From Mariprofundus sp. (GTDB lineage: Bacteria > Pseudomonadota > Zetaproteobacteria > Mariprofundales > Mariprofundaceae), in the NCBI GenBank assembly GCA_021772775.1, contig JAJFLH010000035.1, positions 124,001-188,000 on the forward strand: DNA of 64,000 nt. Direction: 5' to 3'. Below, piece by piece: positions 30,209-39,817 of this stretch (position 1 is its first letter; each line of letters starts with the position of its first letter). The position numbers and the translations under genes are program-made. A model generated the notes under the pieces. It ran no database searches, was not told the DNA's origin, and saw nothing but the letters and a program-made list of their open reading frames with translations.

Positions 30209-31249
30209 ATGAGTGAGTCGAGAGCTATTGAAGACTTACCAGATAATATTCGTATCCCCCTGCAGCAGATCCTAAAATCTTTCCCTATAGGCTCAGACTT
30301 TAAGACACAGTTCATCATTGAAGCCACACGGTTAGCGTGTGGTGATTATGCAATAGCAGACATCAAAATGTTGAGCAGTATGTTAACAGAATTACGGGTT
30401 GGCCTTGATGTCTTTAAGCCTTATCAATTACGACGTAAAGTAAGCCTGTTTGGTTCAGCAAGAACCACCGATCATGACCCCAGATACCTACAGGCACACA
30501 GATGTGCCAAAACACTGACCGAAGCAGGTTTTATGATTATAACTGGCGGCGGTGGTGGTATGATGAAAGCAGCCAATGAAGGTGCGACTGAAGCGGAATC
30601 CTTTGCCATTAATATCAATCTACCGATGGAGCAAAAACCCAATCCCATCATGATTGGTAGCCCGCGCCACTTTTATTGCCAATATTTTTTCACCCGCAAA
30701 CTATTCTTTCTCAAAGAGAGTGACGCAGTGGTTTTAACACCGGGTGGTTTTGGCACCCTGGATGAAGCTTTTGAAACGCTCACCCTGCTTCAAACAGGGC
30801 GTAATCCACCAGTTCCGGTTGTATTGCTGGAAGCACCGGGGGATGATTATTGGGGACCTTTTGTGCTCTCCTGGGTGCGCAGACTAGTGAACGACAAACT
30901 CATCAATGCAGAAGATCAACAGCTACTTTATCACACCGACAATATCGATTCTGCGGTCAGTTACATTGCTGACTTTTATGTTAACTATCACAGTTTCCGT
31001 TATGTAGCCTCATGTATCCTGCTAAGAATATTGAATCCAATGTCGGCCGATGCGATGCACCGCCTGAATGCTGAGTTTAGTGATGTACTCAGTGAAGGGG
31101 AGATCGAACAGGTCTTCAATTGGCCAAAATCAGATGATGCACGTTATACACAGCTACCCCGCCTGCGCATGCATCTGGATCGCACCCGCATCAATGTATT
31201 ATCACAGTTCATTCGACGTATGAATGCACTCTATCTACTGGATCAATAA
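30209..31249 (+). CDS. LOG-family (Rossmann, lysine decarboxylase-like) protein
   Basis: A 346-residue protein with the LOG signature: VSLFGSARTTDHDP at the start of the fold, ITGGGGGMMKAANEGA, and PGGFGTLDEAFETLTLLQTG (the PGGxGTxxE motif). LOG proteins release free bases from nucleoside 5'-monophosphates (PpnN, cytokinin LOG). Extra helical regions at both ends make it longer than simple LOG enzymes. Its stop directly abuts the stop of the convergent channel gene without any spacer. Confidence 0.88.
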   Translation: MSESRAIEDLPDNIRIPLQQILKSFPIGSDFKTQFIIEATRLACGDYAIADIKMLSSMLTELRVGLDVFKPYQLRRKVSLFGSARTTDHDPRYLQAHRCAKTLTEAGFMIITGGGGGMMKAANEGATEAESFAININLPMEQKPNPIMIGSPRHFYCQYFFTRKLFFLKESDAVVLTPGGFGTLDEAFETLTLLQTGRNPPVPVVLLEAPGDDYWGPFVLSWVRRLVNDKLINAEDQQLLYHTDNIDSAVSYIADFYVNYHSFRYVASCILLRILNPMSADAMHRLNAEFSDVLSEGEIEQVFNWPKSDDARYTQLPRLRMHLDRTRINVLSQFIRRMNALYLLDQ

Positions 31250-32074
31250 TCAAACTTTCTTTTTACTGTTTTGTGGCTCCACATCACCCAATTGATTGCG
31301 CAGCTGTGCCAATGCCTGCTGTGTCTGATCCAACTCTTTCATCAGCTGATCGTGTGTCACAGGCATGCGCATCTCTCTTAAACGCTCCTGCTTCGCTTCT
31401 TCAAGGTTATTGATCACCACAGCTATAAATAGGTTGATAATGACAAAGGTTCCCATGATCACAAACGATACAAAAAAGATCCAACTTGCAGGATGCATCT
31501 CCATGGCGGTATACATCAAATCGGTCCAATCTTCTAAGGTTACGATACGAAACAGTGTTAACAAAGAAAGGCCAAGATTGCCCCAATGCTCTGGATCATG
31601 AGCATGAAACAGCTGTTGTCCGGCCACGGCATAAATATAAAAGATCACACTCATCAGCAGCATTACATTGGCCATACTAGGGATCGAACGCATCAATGTT
31701 GCAACAATCAAGCGCAATTCGGGGATAGCAGAGATCAAACGTAGTACCCGCAACAGTCGGGCCAATCGCGCCAACATAGCCAGCTCACCTGTGCTTGGAA
31801 TCAATGCCAATAATATGATGGTGAAATCAAACACATTCCAACCTTCACGAAAGTAATCCCCTACCCTAGGCGAAACAGCATAGATCTTCAGAGCCGCCTC
31901 AACAATAAAGATCAGCAACACCAAACGGTTACCCCACTCAAGCCAGCTGCCATATTGATCAAGTATATCGCTCGATGTCTCCAGACCAATCAGCACTGCG
32001 CTTATTAAGATAACCGCAATAATAAATCGCTCAAAAGCAATATGGGCAACTATGTTCTGAGCCATTTGTTTCAT
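31250..32074 (-). CDS. Voltage-gated-type cation channel (single 6-TM domain)
   Basis: A 274-residue, one-domain ion_trans protein. S1-S3 lie in the first 90 residues; S4 has arginines at regular spacing (LARLARLLRVLRLI). S5 is followed by a pore helix and filter RIVTLEDWTDLMY, then S6 ending in FIAVVINNLEE and a C-terminal coiled coil. In NavBac channels the filter is TLESW, so this channel has the same layout with Asp for Ser. Start is the second of two tandem ATGs, after GGAGAAAG. The ion preference is inferred, not known. Confidence 0.87.
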   Translation of the reverse strand: MKQMAQNIVAHIAFERFIIAVILISAVLIGLETSSDILDQYGSWLEWGNRLVLLIFIVEAALKIYAVSPRVGDYFREGWNVFDFTIILLALIPSTGELAMLARLARLLRVLRLISAIPELRLIVATLMRSIPSMANVMLLMSVIFYIYAVAGQQLFHAHDPEHWGNLGLSLLTLFRIVTLEDWTDLMYTAMEMHPASWIFFVSFVIMGTFVIINLFIAVVINNLEEAKQERLREMRMPVTHDQLMKELDQTQQALAQLRNQLGDVEPQNSKKKV

Positions 32075-32401
32075 CATCTTTCTCCAAAACCTCATATATT
32101 TCATGTTGATAGAGCACAAATACATGTAATCCTATCCAAAAATGAAGGCGAATTATCACGAATGCCATAGCCGATACAAGTTTGGTCATAATTGTCACCT
32201 CCTGCACAGTAACCCTCTACCCAGGCAAGATCATTCTTCATGATTGATGCCACTCAATATCTAGCTATTCATGTTATTGATGTAATATGCAAAGTTTTTG
32301 ATAAGCTTGGCCGCTATGATATTCCGTTTGCTACCCCGACCAAAACCAGCACCTTATGATCTGCTCGACCAAAGTTTAATAAAAATTAACCGACGCATTA
32401 A
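32075..32401. other. Intergenic gap before the envelope-sugar cluster
   Basis: 327 bases without a convincing reading frame between divergent genes. I see no terminator, tRNA or operator; it presumably contains promoters for both flanking genes. Confidence 0.4.
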
Positions 32402-33376
32402 ATGAAAACACCTATTTCAAACATCTACGTCTCAGTTGTAATCCCCGTCTATCGAAGTCAATCTATTCTACCTCAGCTAGTTGGGAAGATTCTGATTGAA
32501 ATGACAAAAGAAAACCTTACCGATCAATTTGAAATCTTATTGGTTAATGACTGCAGCCCGGATAAAAGCTGGTCAATTATCAGCACATTAGCAGAACAGC
32601 ATCCTTTCGTTCGAGGTATTAATCTGAGACGAAATACTGGGCAGCACAATGCTATTATGGCCGGGCTCAATCATATCCGCGGCGAGTTTGTGGTGATGAT
32701 GGATGACGACCTGCAGCACCCACCAGATGCCCTCGGGGAGTTGCTGCGCGCCCTACAGACTGGCTACGACGTGTGCTATACCCGTTATGTAAACCGCCAG
32801 CATGCGATATGGAAACAATGGGGAAGCAACTTCAATGACTGGGTTGCTACACGCCTGCTCGATAAACCCAAAGGACTGTATCTTTCTTCGTTTAAGGCAA
32901 TGCGCTGCGAGATTGCGAAAGAAGTCACAAAATACGATGGGCCCTATTCGTATGTAGATGGTCTGATTTTAGATGTAACTCGCTCCATTACCGTTATTGA
33001 TATCGCCCATCAGGCACGCGATAAGGGAGAGAGCAACTACACATTCACTCGTTTATTATCACTATGGATGAAAATGGCCACTAGCTTTTCAGTCACGCCA
33101 CTGCGCCTAGCCACCTACCTTGGCTTCACACTAGCTGCCTTGAGTATGCTGATGATTGTATTCATTATTATACAAAAGATGATGCACCCTGAAATGGCAG
33201 CTGGCTGGGCATCTCTGACCGCCACAGTTCTCTTTATTGGCGGCGTGCAAACATTGTGTATAGGGATGATTGGTGAGTACCTTGGGCGAACTTACCTTAA
33301 GCTCAATGGTAAACCACAATATACAGTTGGTGCATTAACCTGGAAAAATGATAAACAACAGCACGATGCAAAATAG
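32402..33376 (+). CDS. Family 2 glycosyltransferase (polyprenyl-phosphate sugar transferase type)
   Basis: The GT-A domain shows VSVVIPVYRSQ, ILLVNDCSPDKSW, RNTGQHNAIMAGL and VVMMDDDLQHPPDAL (the DxD metal site), ending with two transmembrane helices (about 235-300). This is the DPM1/ArnC/GtrB layout, transferring a sugar from a nucleotide donor to undecaprenyl phosphate. It opens a plus-strand cluster with methyltransferases, an epimerase and a GT39 protein, so it likely makes the lipid-linked donor for the GT39-like transferase at 36,021. Confidence 0.88.
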   Translation: MKTPISNIYVSVVIPVYRSQSILPQLVGKILIEMTKENLTDQFEILLVNDCSPDKSWSIISTLAEQHPFVRGINLRRNTGQHNAIMAGLNHIRGEFVVMMDDDLQHPPDALGELLRALQTGYDVCYTRYVNRQHAIWKQWGSNFNDWVATRLLDKPKGLYLSSFKAMRCEIAKEVTKYDGPYSYVDGLILDVTRSITVIDIAHQARDKGESNYTFTRLLSLWMKMATSFSVTPLRLATYLGFTLAALSMLMIVFIIIQKMMHPEMAAGWASLTATVLFIGGVQTLCIGMIGEYLGRTYLKLNGKPQYTVGALTWKNDKQQHDAK

Positions 33377-33456
33377 AGATGGTTCATCTGACTCATGCAT
33401 CATGCTAGCGTCCCTGCATCTTATTAAATGGCAAAGGATCTTCACCTGACACATTC

Positions 33457-34350
33457 ATGAACTCAGATACTATGACTTTAAAACCCAAACTAGTTGAGTT
33501 TTTGGATCAGATCCCATTTGATGCAATTGCATCGAAAGTGGCTTCGTGCGCTGACAAACCCGCTGCTGAAATTTCAACACTGCTAAACACTTATGCGAAT
33601 GAAAGTCTTGTATCGCTTGATCTGGTTGCAGGACACCTTGCTGGCACACAGCGTATATTAGAGGTGGGCGCAGGGCTCTGCCTCCTAAGCCTCTTTCTGA
33701 AAAAAGAAGGGTACCCTATCATCGCTCTGGAACCAGCACTGGGTGGTTATGGGATTTTCGAACAGACAAAAGATGCCCTTAGAGAACATTTTTCCAGCCT
33801 TCGCTTGGAGGTAATGACAGTTCCAGCGCAGCAACTAACGGTAGTTGGACACGGTTCATTCGATCTAATCTTCAGCAATAATGTCATGGAACATATTCCA
33901 GACTGGCGAACTGCAATAACTGCTATGGCAGCGGTGTTGAATGAAAATGGCAAAATGGTGCATGCTTGCCCCAATTATACCATCCCATATGAACCACATT
34001 ACGGCATCCCAGTCTTCCGCCATTTTAGAACACTCAGCCAACACTTCTTCCTGCCAAAAAATACTAATAAGGACATCTGGAATTCGTTAAACTTTATCAC
34101 CTGTTACAATATCAAAAACTACTGCAGACAGGAAAGTCTCTATTGTTACTTTGAAAAAGGATTGCTTTACAATGCATTCAAACGCATTGATGATGATCCT
34201 GTGTTTAAGCAGAGGCATCAGGGGATTATTGTTCATGTGGCGCATATAATGATGAAAACACCATTCAAACAGATCATTCGACATATACCCGCCTGCCTGT
34301 CTACTCCCATGATATTTGAAATCACACACTCTGCATCCAAGGAAAATTGA
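33457..34350 (+). CDS. Class I SAM-dependent methyltransferase
   Basis: A 297-residue protein with a Rossmann core: motif I ILEVGAGLCLLSLFL, acidic motif II IIALEPALGG, motif IV FDLIFSNNVMEHIPDW, and post-motif VLNENGKMVHACPNY. The C-terminal third is variable and rich in aromatic residues. It stands two genes into the envelope-sugar cluster and ends one base before the next methyltransferase. Probable role: methylating a sugar or lipid-linked glycan; the target is inference. Confidence 0.8.
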   Translation: MNSDTMTLKPKLVEFLDQIPFDAIASKVASCADKPAAEISTLLNTYANESLVSLDLVAGHLAGTQRILEVGAGLCLLSLFLKKEGYPIIALEPALGGYGIFEQTKDALREHFSSLRLEVMTVPAQQLTVVGHGSFDLIFSNNVMEHIPDWRTAITAMAAVLNENGKMVHACPNYTIPYEPHYGIPVFRHFRTLSQHFFLPKNTNKDIWNSLNFITCYNIKNYCRQESLYCYFEKGLLYNAFKRIDDDPVFKQRHQGIIVHVAHIMMKTPFKQIIRHIPACLSTPMIFEITHSASKEN

Positions 34351-34351
34351 T

Positions 34352-35002
34352 ATGGCCCAGATCACCACTGGAATTCGCAGCATCCTTTCGCACCCTTTCA
34401 TGTACAATTTCACCCAGAACTTCCTTGGTGTTAAGAAAGCACGCAAGACATTAGTCAACGAGTATTTTCCCAAACGCAGTGATTTGAGAGTTCTCGACAT
34501 TGGTTGTGGCACTGCTGAAATTCTTGAGTTCCTTCCTGAAAACATTCAATACGTCGGTTTCGATGCATCCAGCGAATATATCGAACAAGCGAAACAACGT
34601 TTTGGCAACAGAGGTGAATTTTTTGCCGATCTGGTAAAAAGTGCACATTTAGAAAATCTTGGCACATTCGATGTCGTCCTCGCCTTTGGCGTTTTACATC
34701 ATTTGGATGACTCTGAAGCTACAACACTCTTTGATCTGGCCTCCCAAGCTTTGAATAAAGACGGTTGCATTATCACGATTGACCCGTGTTTCACCCCAAA
34801 TCAATCAGCTATTGCAAACTGGCTCATTGAGCATGACAGAGGACAAGATGTTCGAAAGCAAACTGGTTATCAACAACTAGCAACCCCATTTTTCTCATCC
34901 ATTTCCAGCACTCCCAGGCATGATATGCTTCGTGTGCCTTACACATATTTATTCATGGTTTGTAGCAAAAATGATATCCCAATCAATAACTCAAGAGAAT
35001 AA
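34352..35002 (+). CDS. Class I SAM-dependent methyltransferase
   Basis: From ATG 34352 (MAQITTGIRS) this gives 216 residues. Motif I is VLDIGCGTAEILEFL, followed by VGFDASSEYIEQAKQRF and DVVLAFGVLHHLDDSEA, then INPC-like segment ITIDPCFTPNQS. It is a different subfamily from the preceding methyltransferase. The one-base spacing suggests coupling. The substrate is unknown, but the operon points to envelope polysaccharide. Confidence 0.82.
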   Translation: MAQITTGIRSILSHPFMYNFTQNFLGVKKARKTLVNEYFPKRSDLRVLDIGCGTAEILEFLPENIQYVGFDASSEYIEQAKQRFGNRGEFFADLVKSAHLENLGTFDVVLAFGVLHHLDDSEATTLFDLASQALNKDGCIITIDPCFTPNQSAIANWLIEHDRGQDVRKQTGYQQLATPFFSSISSTPRHDMLRVPYTYLFMVCSKNDIPINNSRE

Positions 35003-35046
35003 AAGATGATAAATCATAAAAATACACCTGTCCCTATAACTCATGC

Positions 35047-35088
35047 TCTGTGCCCACTGTGCCTATCATTTGGTTCAATTTAATGCAT
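35047..35088. repeat. Dispersed intergenic repeat copy before the epimerase gene
   Basis: CTGTGCCCACTGTGCCTATCATTTGG-type sequence closely resembles the region before coaBC at 7,001-7,044 (shared GTGCC...GTGCCT...TCATTT...GGTTCAAT...AATG order). In both cases the repeat runs into the start codon of the next gene. Confidence 0.5.
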
Positions 35089-36024
35089 ATTCTTGTCCTT
35101 GGTGGCTGTGGTTTTATTGGCTCACATATTGTCGATGAATTAATTATTTCTGGCTATGACGTAAGTGTCATTGACCATTCCGAAGAAAAGTTTCGTGCTC
35201 CCCTACCGGCGGTTAAATATTATTATGAAGATATTTTATCCATAGCCAAACTTAGTGAGGTAATAAGCGCAGCCGATGTAATTATTCATTCTGTCAGCTC
35301 TACAAACCCGGCAAGCTCCAACGCAAATCCACAGGCTGATATAGCAACGAACCTGACAGGCATGGTTCAACTACTGGAATGCATGCGTCAGTATCATAAA
35401 AGCCGTATTATATTTCTCTCTTCTGGCGGAACTGTATATGGCGTACCTAAGGTGTTGCCCATTCCAGAAGATCATCCCATGGATCCTCAATGTTCGTATG
35501 CCGTTGTAAAACTAGCCATGGAACATTATTTAAATGTCTTTTCCAACCTCTATGGCTTTCAAACAACCATTATAAGGCCAGCCAACCCTTATGGCCCTCG
35601 ACAATGGTATTTAGGTTCACAAGGCGTCATTGCAAACTTTACAGCCAAGGCGATCCAGAATCAGCCCTTAACTTTATGGGGAACAGGGCAAGAGATCCGC
35701 GATTTTTTCCATGTCACAGATTTAGCTAAGGTTTGTCTAAGATTTATCGAATCCAATCAAACGGGCATATATAATATTGGCAGTGGTCAAGGGCACGCCA
35801 TTCATGAAATCATTGATACTCTCGAGCATCTACACGGATCCAAATTACAAATTAATCAATTAGAAAAAAGGGATTTTGATATTCCTAAAGTTGTACTTGA
35901 TACTCAAAAAATACAGCATGTCTTAAATTGGAGTCCTGAGATTCCTCTTCTCGAGGGAATGAATGATTACTACAAATGGCTAAATAACACTTTAGCGAGC
36001 AATAAGGGTCACATCTCATCATGA
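35083..36024 (+). CDS. NAD-dependent sugar epimerase/dehydratase
   Basis: An extended SDR protein of 313 residues from ATG 35083. The cofactor loop is LVLGGCGFIGSHIVDEL, the active site has SSGGTVYG and the YAVVK motif (YxxxK), and substrate-side features are RPANPYGPRQ and IYNIGSGQG. It resembles UDP-glucose 4-epimerase-type enzymes that supply modified nucleotide sugars. Its end overlaps the GT39 gene (ATGA), and it belongs to the envelope-sugar cluster. Confidence 0.88.
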   Translation: MHILVLGGCGFIGSHIVDELIISGYDVSVIDHSEEKFRAPLPAVKYYYEDILSIAKLSEVISAADVIIHSVSSTNPASSNANPQADIATNLTGMVQLLECMRQYHKSRIIFLSSGGTVYGVPKVLPIPEDHPMDPQCSYAVVKLAMEHYLNVFSNLYGFQTTIIRPANPYGPRQWYLGSQGVIANFTAKAIQNQPLTLWGTGQEIRDFFHVTDLAKVCLRFIESNQTGIYNIGSGQGHAIHEIIDTLEHLHGSKLQINQLEKRDFDIPKVVLDTQKIQHVLNWSPEIPLLEGMNDYYKWLNNTLASNKGHISS

Positions 36025-37385
36025 CTAAGCCATCCATCAAAATACTTACATTACTGGCAGCCTTAGCCATGCTTCTCCCCCTTCCTGTCATGCAGTATGT
36101 CGCTGAAGAAAGTTATTATGCATTAGGCGCATATGAAATTTTTGTTGATGAACATTGGTGGCATCAGTCTGTATTTGGATTGACTTGGCCCAAAACACCC
36201 TTGTATAATTGGTTGGTTATCGGAGTTGCACAAGTAATTGGCTGGCAACATCTTGAAATAGCCACGCGAATCGTATCTGTATCAGCATCATGGGGCTCTG
36301 CTGCTGTTGTTTTTTTTATGGCACGACGATTCTTTCCAATGCACTCGAATGCTTCATGGTTAGGGGCACTGATTTATCTCAGCATGGGCGAAATATCATT
36401 CTGGTATGGCTGGCTGGGTTATGCTGATGCAACATTTGGATTCTTTATATTTTCAGCCATAGCTAGCCTCTGGGTTGCCATTGAAGATAAACAGATCAAA
36501 TGGCTATTGATATCCTTATTTCTTATTACTCTGGCTTTCTTCACTAAAAATATCAGCTGTTATGTCATGTACTTTTCCGCCGCTCTGATTCTTCTGTGGA
36601 GGTGCAATCGTTGGCAGCTGTTAATCAATCCAATTTATATAATTCCAGTGTTTATAAGTCTAACCATGCCTTGGATATATCAACAATTCCTATTAAATGG
36701 TGGCACTAATTCGAGGGTGGCCATTGGTGATGCTCTACGCAATTTTCTTGGTTATGGTCTGTTTGATTATATCTTTCACTGGATCAGTTATCCTGTTCTA
36801 TTCTTAGCACGTGCATTCCCATTAACTTTGATTCTGATCTGGTTATATGTGAAAGAACATCAGCGCTATGAGTTTGATAAAACCCTGCTCTCCTTGACTT
36901 ATATTTTAGTTTTATGCCTGCTTCCTTTCTGGCTTTCAGCCACAGGGACGCCTCGTTATTTGATCCCCTTTTACGGTTTGCTCGCACTGCTTCTTACCGG
37001 CCTGGCCTTGCAACTCAACATCAAACAAACATCTTTGATCCTCAAAGTTATGCTCTTTGTTATCCTTATAAAAATCCCATACAGCTTTGCTATCCTTCCC
37101 TACATCAAAGACTGGAGACCAGAACGTAGCATAGTTGCTGTAGTTGATGACATTATGCAGCACAGCTCAGGAACTAATCTGCGTACACTCCATGATGTAT
37201 CCACAGGCTTAAGTATTGGCGCTTATATCAATGTGCGAACACCGCATGATCACTATGTACGCTGGTATGATGGCAAAGAAAAACAGGTCTATATATTGAG
37301 TGAAGTAGAAGATAACAAACTTGGAAAGTTGGTGAAATATTATCATATTCAAGGTCAGCATGCTTACTTGTATTGGAGGCCTTAA
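36021..37385 (+). CDS. GT39/ArnT-like integral membrane glycosyltransferase
   Basis: A 454-residue protein with around ten hydrophobic helices. The first periplasmic loop has EESYYALGAYEIF and a downstream HQSVFGLTWPKTPLYNW (ArnT/PMT-type acidic loop and a P-x-Y-W motif). Such enzymes transfer a sugar from a polyprenyl phosphate to lipid A or a glycan on the periplasmic side. This matches the GT2 gene at 32,402 as the donor maker. The start overlaps the epimerase stop. Confidence 0.8.
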   Translation: MTKPSIKILTLLAALAMLLPLPVMQYVAEESYYALGAYEIFVDEHWWHQSVFGLTWPKTPLYNWLVIGVAQVIGWQHLEIATRIVSVSASWGSAAVVFFMARRFFPMHSNASWLGALIYLSMGEISFWYGWLGYADATFGFFIFSAIASLWVAIEDKQIKWLLISLFLITLAFFTKNISCYVMYFSAALILLWRCNRWQLLINPIYIIPVFISLTMPWIYQQFLLNGGTNSRVAIGDALRNFLGYGLFDYIFHWISYPVLFLARAFPLTLILIWLYVKEHQRYEFDKTLLSLTYILVLCLLPFWLSATGTPRYLIPFYGLLALLLTGLALQLNIKQTSLILKVMLFVILIKIPYSFAILPYIKDWRPERSIVAVVDDIMQHSSGTNLRTLHDVSTGLSIGAYINVRTPHDHYVRWYDGKEKQVYILSEVEDNKLGKLVKYYHIQGQHAYLYWRP

Positions 37386-37388
37386 CAC

Positions 37389-38336
37389 ATGAATTGCGAA
37401 GATAAAAATAGCAATGCAATGATTCTTGTCATTGGTGACATCATTGTAGATGAATTTATTTTTGGTGATGTTTCACGCATTTCACCTGAAGCGCCCGTAC
37501 CTGTGGTTTCGGTCAATGAGGTTGACCGCAGGCTTGGCGGTTCAGCCAATGTGGTTCGAAACCTGCATGCGCTGAATACCTCATCGGCCATGCTTGGCAT
37601 TGTTGGTGATGATGAACCCGGCCAATGGGTTAACATCCGTCTTGGAGAGCTTGATTCAGATAATCGTGGTGTCATCACCAAGAAAAACAACCGCCCCACT
37701 GCCATTAAAACACGCGTTATTGCCCGCCATCAACAGGTTGTGCGTTATGATCGCGAATGGACACAGGCTGCACAGCCTGAAAGTCATCAACACCTTCTGG
37801 CCAGCATGCAAGAGTTATTGCCAAGCGCTACAGCTGTGATTCTGTCTGATTATGGTAAAGGTGTTTTAACAGCTGATTTTATTCGACAACTCATTGCAGA
37901 GCTGCACGATAGTATTATCGCAGTTGATCCAAAACCTGAAAACACTGATGCCTATTATGGTGCAACAGTCATCACCCCTAACCTCTCTGAAGCAGCTGCT
38001 ATGGTTGGCATGCAAGCGATCAACACAGATGAACAGGCAGAGGCTATCGCGTCTGATTTGCATGAGAAACTCAATCTAAAATATGTACTGCTAACCCGTT
38101 CAGAGCGTGGTATGACCCTGTTTGATGGCAATGTGAACCATCATATCCCAACTGCGGCCCATGACGTGTTCGATGTAACCGGTGCCGGTGATACTGTCAT
38201 TGCTGTCTTCACCGCCTGTCTGGCGCGTGGTGATGACCCACTTAGCGCTGCCCAAACAGCCAATCGTGCTGCCGGTGTTGTAGTTGGCAAAGTGGGCACT
38301 GCCACTGCCGACTGGTCCGAGATCGAGGCGCATTGA
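37389..38336 (+). CDS. rfaE1: D-glycero-beta-D-manno-heptose-7-phosphate kinase (RfaE domain I)
   Basis: Phosphorylates heptose 7-phosphate at C1 in ADP-heptose synthesis for the LPS inner core. PfkB-family features are ILVIGDIIVDEFIFGDVSRISPEAP, RRLGGSANVVRNL, SDYGKGVLT, ITPNLSEA and the nucleotide-binding DVTGAGDTVIAVF with the catalytic Asp. Only the kinase domain is present (315 residues); the nucleotidyltransferase half of HldE is absent and must be encoded elsewhere. GGAGG precedes the start; kdsB follows one base after the stop. Confidence 0.93.
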   Translation: MNCEDKNSNAMILVIGDIIVDEFIFGDVSRISPEAPVPVVSVNEVDRRLGGSANVVRNLHALNTSSAMLGIVGDDEPGQWVNIRLGELDSDNRGVITKKNNRPTAIKTRVIARHQQVVRYDREWTQAAQPESHQHLLASMQELLPSATAVILSDYGKGVLTADFIRQLIAELHDSIIAVDPKPENTDAYYGATVITPNLSEAAAMVGMQAINTDEQAEAIASDLHEKLNLKYVLLTRSERGMTLFDGNVNHHIPTAAHDVFDVTGAGDTVIAVFTACLARGDDPLSAAQTANRAAGVVVGKVGTATADWSEIEAH

Positions 38337-38337
38337 T

Positions 38338-39057
38338 ATGAAAATTGCTATTGGTATTCCTGCCCGCATGGGCTCCACGCGATTTCCGGGTAAACCATTA
38401 GCCATGCTGGCTGGTAAGCCGATGATCGTACATGTCATTGAAAAAGCCTTAGCTGCTGACTTAGGGCCTGTTTTTGTTGCAACCGATGATGGCCGCATTG
38501 CAGCCATTGCCCGCAATGCAGGAGCTGAAGCATTCATGACCCGGTCTGATCATCCCAGTGGTAGTGACCGCCTTGCTGAAGCTGTGCGGGAGCTTGATTG
38601 TGATGTTGTAATCAATGTACAGGGAGATGAGCCTCTGATTGATCCTGAGGCTATTCGCGCTGTTGTAAAACCATTTGAAGGTGATGGTTATCTGCCTATG
38701 GCTACATTGGCGCATCCGCTGCGTGACAATGATGATCTTACAGATCCAAACGTGGTAAAAGTGATCTGTAATGCCAAAGGTCGCGCAATGTACTTTAGCC
38801 GCGCCCCTATCCCGTTCCCTCGCAGTGCTGCTGCACCGGCCCTTCAACATATTGGTCTCTACGCCTATCGCAAAGAGTTCCTGCTCATTTATCCATCTCT
38901 GGAAGCTTGTGAAAGCGAAGAGATCGAGCAGCTAGAACAGCTGCGTGTATTGCATCATGGATATGATATTGCCGTCACTGTTGGCGATTTCCACTGTATC
39001 GGCGTGGATACACCAAATGATCTTATTCGAGCTGAGACTTTAATTAACAACAGTTAA
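38338..39057 (+). CDS. kdsB: 3-deoxy-manno-octulosonate cytidylyltransferase
   Basis: Activates Kdo as CMP-Kdo for lipid A/inner-core assembly. From ATG 38338 the 239-residue protein shows GIPARMGSTRFPGKPL, VFVATDDGRI, SDHPSGSDRLAE, NVQGDEPLIDPEAI, YFSRAPIPFPR, HIGLYAYR and the CESEEIEQLEQLR and GVDTPNDL blocks, all KdsB hallmarks. It is translationally linked to rfaE1, confirming the LPS-core role of this cluster. Confidence 0.96.
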   Translation: MKIAIGIPARMGSTRFPGKPLAMLAGKPMIVHVIEKALAADLGPVFVATDDGRIAAIARNAGAEAFMTRSDHPSGSDRLAEAVRELDCDVVINVQGDEPLIDPEAIRAVVKPFEGDGYLPMATLAHPLRDNDDLTDPNVVKVICNAKGRAMYFSRAPIPFPRSAAAPALQHIGLYAYRKEFLLIYPSLEACESEEIEQLEQLRVLHHGYDIAVTVGDFHCIGVDTPNDLIRAETLINNS

Positions 39058-39104
39058 TCATCATAAGAAAATTGGTTGTAAGAGCGCAGTGTAGGAGAAC
39101 ATAT

Positions 39105-39725
39105 ATGTTTCGATTCAACCGACTGACAATCATTACCATCTTTTTCGCAGCGCTCTTTGCTTCAGGCTGCGCTACGATGATGCAAGCCACTGACCTCTCT
39201 AAAGTAAAGTTCTCACTCGAACGCATATCAGACATTCGTTTAGCCGGCATTGATCTGCTAGGAATCAGTTCACCGGAAGATTTGAACATGTTTCAAATGG
39301 CCCGTGCTACATTAGCAATATCGCGTGAAAAACTTCCACTCAATCTCACACTACACCTCAAATCAGAAAACCCTTTGGCCAACAAGGTCGCTGCCAAACT
39401 CATCCGTTTAGACTGGACCCTGATTCTTGATGGCCGGGAGACAATCCATGGTTCAATGGAGAAAAGCATCAAACTCGCAGCAGGTAAAGCTGAAGATATT
39501 CCGCTGCAACTAAACCTGAACATGTTCGAATTCTTTAACGAGAAATCACTCATGGACATGTTTGAACTGGCGCTCGCATTTGCTGGAGAAGATGGAGCTA
39601 TTCCTCAGGGAGTAGCCCTGAAAATACGCCCAACCATTGATACTATCTTCGGCCCAATCACTTACGACAAAGGCATTTTGGTTGAAGCAAAACCAAAAGA
39701 GAAAACATACGAACAGGCAATTTAG
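39105..39725 (+). CDS. LEA14-like lipoprotein
   Basis: From ATG 39105 (GGAG upstream) a 206-residue protein with a lipoprotein signal: hydrophobic core then LFASGCATM, with Cys as the lipidation site. The mature part resembles a water-stress/LEA14 (WHy) beta-sandwich: LAISREKLPLNLTLHLKSENP followed by alternating strands. WHy-domain lipoproteins occur in the envelope and are thought to be protective. The function here is inference. Confidence 0.65.
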   Translation: MFRFNRLTIITIFFAALFASGCATMMQATDLSKVKFSLERISDIRLAGIDLLGISSPEDLNMFQMARATLAISREKLPLNLTLHLKSENPLANKVAAKLIRLDWTLILDGRETIHGSMEKSIKLAAGKAEDIPLQLNLNMFEFFNEKSLMDMFELALAFAGEDGAIPQGVALKIRPTIDTIFGPITYDKGILVEAKPKEKTYEQAI

Positions 39726-39817
39726 CTATAAAGCTCCGTGAGCTGAAGTGACGATGTATCACAGCTCTACATATGAGACTATGTATGTTGTAGTGGGTAG
39801 TCGTTATGATTGGCCAC

